64,000 nucleotides of DNA from Amphibalanus amphitrite (taxonomy: Eukaryota; Arthropoda; Thecostraca; Balanomorpha; Balanidae): positions 92,929-156,928 of the forward strand of contig NW_024882980.1 of assembly GCF_019059575.1 (NCBI RefSeq), in the 5' to 3' direction. The first letter of the stretch is position 1, and each line of letters opens with the position of its first letter. The translations under genes and the position numbers were made by a program. Below the pieces are notes generated by a model that saw only the letters and a list, made by a program, of their open reading frames with translations, was not told the origin of the DNA and searched no databases. Shown piece by piece: positions 45,101-64,000 of this stretch.

Positions 45101-46430
45101 CAGTCTGTTGGCAGCGGATGGCCCAGTTTATGGCCCCGGCTGTGTGGTGTTGGTCCTCACGGAAGGCGGATTCATATGCCTCTGGTGGGCGGATGAGCAT
45201 ATATCAGACCTGATGACAGCAGGCACTTGTGTGACACTACGAGCCACGCGCCCACACAGTAACAATAGCCATTTGTAGGCACTGCTGGCTTCAACATCGG
45301 CCGGGTCTCATTAAAGCGGCCGCTAAATATGTTGATTCCATGCATCATTTCGACCCTAGAAATTCACCATGCATTTATGCATGACCCAACATACTGTGCA
45401 ATGCCATCCGTTACTGCGTATACTGTCGCTGTTGCACGGAATTGTGCTGCACGAAGAAATTAGCTGACAGCCACATGACATGTGCCGTTATTCTGCTAGC
45501 TTGTATTAATTGTAAAATATGTATTAGCTGTTTCGTTGAAGCCCTTTTTGTTCATTAATTATCATGGCGACATGTGCAGACCTTTTCTTATTTTATTATA
45601 TCCAATCCAATACCTATTAGCCTAAACCATCACTGCACCAGATTCTTCTCCTGCTCCGCACTCTGGCCTCTGATGACTAATTGGACCCCCACCGAAGACT
45701 GATTCCCTAGCGCAGTGTGACAATCCGTCCCTATAATATCTCAGTATGGCAGACTGAGCGTCGCTTCTCCCTCCCAGTTCCCAGTGTGACAGTATGGCCC
45801 CGTCAGCCCCGAGTAACACTGCATCCCTAGCTCCCTATCAGTCCCAAATGTGGCGGTGCGTCCCCGTCAGCTTAGTGAGTCCCTGTCAGCCCCCCCCCCC
45901 TTCCCGGTTAATGAGGCCGGACCGGTGGCGTGCCGGCCGCCCATCACCATCCGTCGCTAATCCCTGATGGACCGCTGGCCGGCCGATGCCGCTGTGGTGT
46001 CATGGGCGGACCCTCGCCGCCTGTTGGGTCAGTCCGGTCGCCTCCCGGACCAGCTACCGTGGTCGCTGTCCCCAGTTGGTATGACCGCTCGGCTGTCATA
46101 GGTCACTGACATCCTCGGGATACTTTCAGTCACTGGCATCTTTGGGTGACTTTCAAGGTATCGTTGCTGGCCGTCGATGGAACTAATCCGTTATGACACG
46201 ATGCTGATGTCCTTTCTCTTTCTTTTCAGCTGATCCTCTGCTGCCTGGCGGCGGCCATACTGCGCCGTCACCTGATGGTGTGGAAGATATTCGCGCCTAA
46301 AGTGCTGTTCGAGGGCGCCTCGTTTCTGGTAGCGGGTACCGGGGTGCTGCTCACGCACGCGTTTATGCTACGCGTGGTCCGCCACGCCGGCGGCTGGCTG
46401 GAACAGCTCGCCAGCAAGGAGATCTTGTAA
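39826..46430 (+). CDS. PIGO: GPI ethanolamine phosphate transferase 3 (PIG-O), complete, 4 exons
   Basis: PIG-O acts in the ER membrane and, with PIG-F, adds ethanolamine phosphate to the third mannose of the GPI precursor, the bridge later joined to protein. Four exons join in phase to 2910 nt (969 residues, somewhat shorter than the human protein). Seen: an N-terminal signal anchor (residues 10-31), then the lumenal alkaline-phosphatase-like catalytic domain with VDALRHDF (68-75), PTTTMQRLKGLTTGSLPTF (118-136, the metal/nucleophile region), GDDTW (168-172), GVDHCGHTFGPDHP (223-236) and GDHGMTRTGDHGGDS (266-280). About a dozen hydrophobic helices follow. The C-terminus ILRRHLMVWKIFAPKVLFE matches animal PIG-O closely. 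An in-frame TGA lies 42 bases before the ATG. A possible 5' UTR acceptor (TGATTTACAG) lies at about 39766-39775. Confidence 0.96.
42176..43400. other. PIGO: PIGO intron 1
   Basis: A 1.2 kb AT-rich intron between exons 1 and 2. Apart from the MITE at 42548-42848 no feature was recognised. Confidence 0.6.
42548..42848. mobile_element. hAT-like MITE dimer filled with GGAGTC hexamers, 8-bp duplication
   Basis: Termini CAGGGCTGCGGAGTCGG and CGACTCCGCAGCCCTG are perfect inverted repeats and are flanked by GTTATCAC on both sides (42540-42547; 42849-42856), which fits the hAT nTnnnnAn target pattern. Two head-to-tail units, each mostly GGAGTC repeats and ending GAAAATC..TCGACTCCGCAGCCCTG, meet at about 42700. 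It lies in PIGO intron 1. No transposase. Confidence 0.88.
43401..43639 (+). CDS. PIGO: PIGO exon 2
   Basis: Acceptor CGTTTTCAG|CCGGCG, donor TTCAAG|GTAGGT. Encodes FQFFATGHQATFPSIQWDAA, a well-conserved PIG-O/PIG-G C-terminal phrase, and a membrane helix before APHLFK. Confidence 0.95.
44056..44175 (+). CDS. PIGO: PIGO exon 3
   Basis: Acceptor GTGCCGCCAG|GTGTTG, donor GTGAAG|GTAGGT, 40 codons in phase 0. Encodes the hydrophilic link and the start of the penultimate helix (TTMQRLLSLNMLYMVAKAVK). The human protein has a longer loop here. Confidence 0.92.
44176..46229. other. PIGO: PIGO intron 3
   Basis: A 2.05 kb intron. A pyrimidine-rich section with loose repeats of TCCC..AGTGTGAC lies at 45640-45900 and a C run at 45890-45902. 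No nested gene seen. Confidence 0.55.
46230..46430 (+). CDS. PIGO: PIGO exon 4 (C-terminus and stop)
   Basis: Acceptor TCTTTTCAG|CTGATC, TAA stop at 46428-46430. Encodes ILCCLAAAILRRHLMVWKIF and APKVLFEGASFLVAG, nearly identical in pattern to the vertebrate PIG-O C-terminus. Confidence 0.96.
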   Translation: MILCCLAAAILRRHLMVWKIFAPKVLFEGASFLVAGTGVLLTHAFMLRVVRHAGGWLEQLASKEIL

Positions 46431-48338
46431 CGGAGGCGACCGCCGGTGGAGTGGGTACCGCAACTCGCCGGTAATGAGATCGTGTGACCGGAATTGTCTG
46501 CGTGGTAACTGTAGAAGCTCGCCAGAAAGTGGTCAGAAAGTGGAAAGTGGTCTTGCGAGTGGTCTCCAAGGAAGTGGTCTCCAAGGTGGAAAGTCTCATT
46601 AGACGACATGGCACTTGGCAGGTGTGAGAGATGTGGAGTTGGTTTGTCCTCGTCAGGCCAGAGTAACCGGGACGGATGGCGAATCGAGTGATCTAGCCTG
46701 ATCCTGGTGTGATGAGGGAGGAGGCAGATCACTCGGCCGTATACGGTCTCAGCTACACGGGCTAGTACAGTTTTGTGGAGCACACCTCTGCCTTTCGACT
46801 TTCAGGAATGGGAGCTCAGATAATTGGCCAATGGTTGGAGCGGCGTTTAGGTAACGTGGGTTGCCTCCGATGGCGTCATCATTTGTTGGGAGTACGGCCA
46901 ACTCTCAGGCCTCTGCCTGCTGGTTTGGTTTAGTAATTTGACCCTGTTTGCAGGCGTGGTATGCCGTGGCCATTTGACCCGTGTGCACTGCCCTACTGTG
47001 CACTATTGCCTAGTCTCCGACCGCAGATTTCAGGGGTGTTGTAGGGACAGAGACCCCAGATAGCGGTCACATGAGCTTCTCTTTGTCCGTGCAATATTGT
47101 ATCGCTAACTCAGCGAGCTGGTCGTGAAGCTTGGAAGCAAATCAACGAGAGGGGTAACCCTTTGATTCACTCGCAGCTTAGCTTCTGAAAGGATCGGCGC
47201 TTAGAACCAATCGAGAGTGGAAAAGGTTACGAGATAATTTTGTCGCTCGTCGCGATTTGGCTCCCATTGTTAGTGGTCCCCGAGTGATAGCTGGCAATGG
47301 GCATGCTGCCGCGCTGCGTTGAAAAGTGTAATTGCACATTCACTTCATGAATGCTACGTCTTGTTACGTGCGTACGTGCGTAAACCCATTGCGAGACGTC
47401 ACCCATGAGCTTGTGTCATATCAGTTTGCGTTTGCGCTGTTTGGTTTGTTTTGCGCCTGGTTCGTTGCACATTTCAGAAACGAGCCGCTCATCATATGTA
47501 GTGCAGGATTTGATTGTGCCATTGAGGCTATGTGTGGAGCTTGTGTTCTGCCGTTTCAGGTGCCATGTGAACACGATTGATGTATTCGATGAGAACCTTA
47601 TGTTTGCTCAATACTTCTGCCCGAGATGGACTCAACTTTTGTTAACGTTAATTCATGTGAAATGATAAAGTTCGAGATCAGTTTGCCCCTGAACGCTTCA
47701 TGGTCTTGTTCGTTGCACATGCTGGTCACTGATGCAGCATCTTTCCGTAGAGGCTATCTGTGTTCAAATCTAGATACATTCTAGCAGAAATATGAGCCCG
47801 TCTCTTGCCCCTAGCATTGCAGTGGAAAGGCTGTGCTCACTGCCCCAGTCTTCGCCATTACGGACTGAACGATAGTGGGACTGTCTAACGCAGATACTGC
47901 TCAATGTGTCTTAGCAGAAGGCAATACGATGTGAATAGGACGGCACTGACACATGATTCCTACCTTCAGCAAGGAATACGTGTCTGCCAGCCGTTCACAT
48001 GCGAGTAATCTCTGTAGTTTGTGCACTCCCCAGGCGTTTGCGCCGGGGCCGTAGTGGCTGCTTAGAAGTGTGGATGCTATTGTTGCGTGTTATAGATGAA
48101 TGGATGTTTTACACCGAATACACTTTTTAGTTACTCTATATCCGTGTGTTATTGTCTGGATAAACACGAACCAAACGCATCGCAAAACTTTCCTTGAAGG
48201 GTGTAAAAAATACATCTACATAGATACTATAAAGAATGCCTACCGTGGGGTGGACAGGGAGTCCGACGCTAAGTTTCACTGCAAACGATGCTCGATTTTC
48301 ATGAGTTACTTTTCACCTAATACACGTAGGAAACCACT
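46431..48338. other. Downstream of PIGO, no gene seen
   Basis: 3' UTR and intergenic DNA. No clear AATAAA was noticed. A short repeated phrase AGTGGTC..AAAGTGG occurs at 46520-46590. Confidence 0.45.
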
Positions 48339-49533
48339 TTAACCCGCGCCCCAGTGGCGGTCTCAGCCAACTTCGCCCTAGTGGGGTGGGGGGGGGGGGG
48401 GGCATATGTTACCACCCACCTCTAACTCAAAAACTAAGAGGGCTAGAAAGACGCGGTAAAAGCAGTCGATAGCTCTCAATGCGTACGTTTAAAAGTATTT
48501 CGATCATTTTTCACCTTAGAGCAATATTGGGGTCACCAGAGGTCATCAAAGGTCAAAATTTGCCAATTGTCATTATATTTTTCAGAAAACATGCCGCTAT
48601 CTCAGGAACTATGGTAGCTAGAAAAACGCATGGAAAAGCAATCGATAGATTTTGAACTCTTCTTTTGAAAAGGTCCTTATCAATATTGACCTCAGGTCAA
48701 CGGTTTAGCCTCCAGAGGGCAAAAACTCCAAAAATAGCTGTTTTTACTAAAAGTGTTTTTCGACAATAACTTTCGACTACAAAAAGCCACGACATTTCTA
48801 TTGCCAGAATCGTGTTCCCCTCGCCGAGACGCGTCGAATGAACTATAATTTGACCTTGAAAGGTCAACTTGAAAATTTGACCTCAGGTCAAGGTCATGAC
48901 CTTACCGGAAAAGGTCATGTTGCATATCAGTCGATGCGTCTCAACAAGACAAACACAATGAGACCATCCCCAGCGTTCTATCTCTTTCCAATCGCGAGTT
49001 ATTGGCAAAAAAAAACTGTTTGTAGCCTCAAGTGACCTCGGATGACCTGTCTAGAGGCTATCAGCAAAAATGACACCTTGTTCATCAAGAGTGGACTAAA
49101 TCATTGTGATTCTGAAATATTTGGACTGTTCCGATGCGTACACACTGATCTAGAGGCATTTTCATTTTTCTCCATTGACTTGTAATGGAAAGGTCACGCC
49201 ACTGACCTGACCTTAGGTCACGGATATAAAAAATCCGAGATATACAAATTGTAGGCGCCCATAACAGCATACAAACCACCAAGTTTAAAACCATTCTGAC
49301 AAACACTGCAGGCTGGACATGATTGCAAACTTTTTTTAGGTTTGGTCAGTTAACTTGACCTGGTGACCCGACCTGACATGACCTGGGGTCAAAAATTTTA
49401 CACATTGTCCAAAATTGATGTACCAAAGGCTACCCCAAGCGGCGCGGCGCTACGCGCCGCGGTTTTTTATTTACACGCAAAAAAACGCGACAGGGTGGTA
49501 ACATATGCCCCCCCCCACTGGGGCGAAGGTTAA
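48339..49533 (-). mobile_element. TTAA-type non-autonomous element, copy 3 (intact ends)
   Basis: Left end TTAA-CCCGCGCCCCAGTGGCGG, then CTTCGCCCTAGTGGGG, a G run and GCATATGTTACCACCC. The right end is the inverse (GGTGGTAACATATGCCCC ... GGGGCGAAGG-TTAA). 1195 bp from TTAA to TTAA. The interior is homologous to copies 1 and 2 in opposite orientation. A GC hairpin with a T run lies at 49441-49466. TTAA flanks and terminal CCC resemble piggyBac-type termini. No transposase ORF. Confidence 0.82.
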
Positions 49534-50519
49534 GTCATCGATCGAAGTCCAATGAGTGAACGGAAAGCATCATGACAGCACGTATAGCATTGACAAGTAC
49601 CGTGACGGCGGTGCAATCACAACACAGAGGCGAAGGAGCTCTGCCTTCTCTGGAACTCTGCTTCTCGTAGCGGCAAGGGTCCTTCAAAGTCTCGAAATCG
49701 AAATTTTAAAAGCTCGAAATGTTAGATTCGTTCAGTCCTCACTCCTCTTGGCACACGGTTTGGCCAGTCAACAGTTGAACCAAATGACGGGCTGCTGCGC
49801 CGCCGTACAATGCTGTATTGCGGCGCAGTCTACCCAGTCAGGTGTCTATCTGTCCAACCAACTGCCGCGCTGCTGCGCCGCCGTACAAGGCTGTATTGCG
49901 GCGCAGTCTAGCCAGTCAGGTGTCTATCTTGCTGCGCTGCCCTGCATACAGTGCTGTAATACAGCGGGACAATCTAGCCGGTCAAGACTTGAGTATCACG
50001 CTGGCTCGAAGTCGACACCGTCTACATTTTTTATCGATGGTGCAAATGACTGTTAAATTGACTCTCATGTCCATCTCTCATCTGCATTACCGCTGGAGGA
50101 ACACACGGTGATAAAATGACGTAGATGTAGGTGTAATGAAACTAAAAATTATTTTAAGAATTTACAGTCCTCATACATTGGATATGATTCGGCACTTCCT
50201 ATAGCAGCCACCGACATACAAATACGGATTGTCCGGCGCTCGGCGCTGGCCGGCGACCTTGCTCGCTGAATAAGTGATGTCCGTTCCAGGCGGGCATTGT
50301 GCGGCGTGGCGGCGCGAACGCTCTGTGTTTGCCAGTTGCCACGGTGCCGTGCGATCATCACAGGGTCGTCGGTGTCGTCCTCGTCGTCGGCGGCGGCGGC
50401 GGCGGCGGCGGTGTCGGGCGCGGCGTAGGGCCAGTGTTGTCCAAGCCGCCGGCGGTGAGGGTGGCGGAGTGCCGTCGGACCGAACTGATGACCTGAGACG
50501 CTCCACGACCGTGTCAGCC
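49534..50519. other. Upstream of the KIF19-like gene
   Basis: Contains a 78-bp tandem repeat (49791-49985) and, next to the gene, a GC-rich CGG-repeat stretch (50375-50440) that probably belongs to the promoter or 5' UTR. An ATG at 50274 in the same frame as exon 1 leaves a longer N-terminus possible. Confidence 0.5.
49791..49985. repeat. 78-bp direct repeat, 2.5 copies
   Basis: GCTGCTGCGCCGCCGTACAA starts at 49791 and again at 49869, both followed by GCTGTATTGCGGCGCAGTCT and CCAGTCAGGTGTCTATCT. A third, diverged partial copy starts near 49930. Each unit contains an inner inverted match (GCGCCGC..GCGGCGC). Confidence 0.85.
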
Positions 50520-63773
<13,254 letters not shown>

Positions 63774-64000
63774 GTAACACGAATCAGAGAGCCAGGGGAG
63801 CATGAGACGCATCAGCCGCTCCCACGCTGCATGTATAGGGATAGGAATAGGAAAGCTACCTCCATTGATCAACGGATATTGGCAGGCTAGCTCGTAATAG
63901 GGATAAAGATAGGAATGATCTTTGACTGATGTGAAATAGCGCTGGATTACTTTTAGGACCTTTCAGTAAAAGAAAAAGATTAACAAAAACCCGCCTGTCA
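63774..64000 (+). other. KIF19: Start of KIF19-like intron 17
   Basis: Intronic sequence after the exon 17 donor with repeated GGGATA(G/A)(A/G)ATAGGA phrases. The remaining exons lie beyond the window. Confidence 0.6.

Noticed and set aside
45600-45900. Possible further minisatellite in PIGO intron 3
   Set aside because: Repeats of TCCC and AGTGTGAC are too irregular to define a unit by eye; mentioned only in the intron description.
49791-49985. CRISPR-like array
   Set aside because: The 78-bp units are contiguous without unique spacers, and this is a eukaryotic genome.

Overview
This window is nuclear DNA from an animal. It holds three multi-exon protein genes with GT-AG introns, GC-rich exons, AT-rich introns and intergenic DNA, long (CT)n microsatellites, and many small foldback or inverted-repeat transposable elements. 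The patched-related transporter resembles the arthropod Ptr type. I lean towards an arthropod, possibly a crustacean, but the lineage is inferred and weakly supported. No bacterial, organellar or viral genes were recognised.

Layout. Positions 1-9133 are intergenic: a degenerate minisatellite, a TTAA-type element carrying a nested TA-flanked palindromic MITE, and a GGGGAGAGTGGGG-ended element. Positions 9134-30279 (minus strand) hold a complete 16-exon gene for a patched-related (PTCHD/Ptr) sterol-sensing-domain membrane protein of 975 residues. All exon phases fit. Positions 30280-39825 are a divergent intergenic region with a truncated TTAA-type element, a related short element and a 1.9 kb palindrome of tRNA-like units that contains its own nested MITE. 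Positions 39826-46430 (plus) hold a complete 4-exon PIGO gene (GPI ethanolamine phosphate transferase 3, 969 residues), with a dimeric hAT-like MITE in intron 1. Positions 46431-50519 are intergenic with another TTAA-type element. Positions 50520-63773 and beyond (plus) hold the first 17 coding exons of a KIF19-like kinesin-8. Its intron 1 contains a 2.7 kb inverted-repeat element that itself contains a TTAA-type element. Its exon 7 has an apparent 2-base deletion at the switch I SSRSH motif.

The three genes are not an operon and have unrelated roles: a membrane RND-type permease, GPI-anchor assembly in the ER, and cilium-tip microtubule depolymerisation. I saw no new biochemical system. The unusual content is the nested mobile elements, several with readable target-site duplications or an empty-site comparison, plus the possible kinesin frameshift, an intronic array of AGGTCA half-sites, and simple repeats lying beside splice sites. 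All exon joins were inferred by eye from splice consensus, phase and family similarity, without transcripts.
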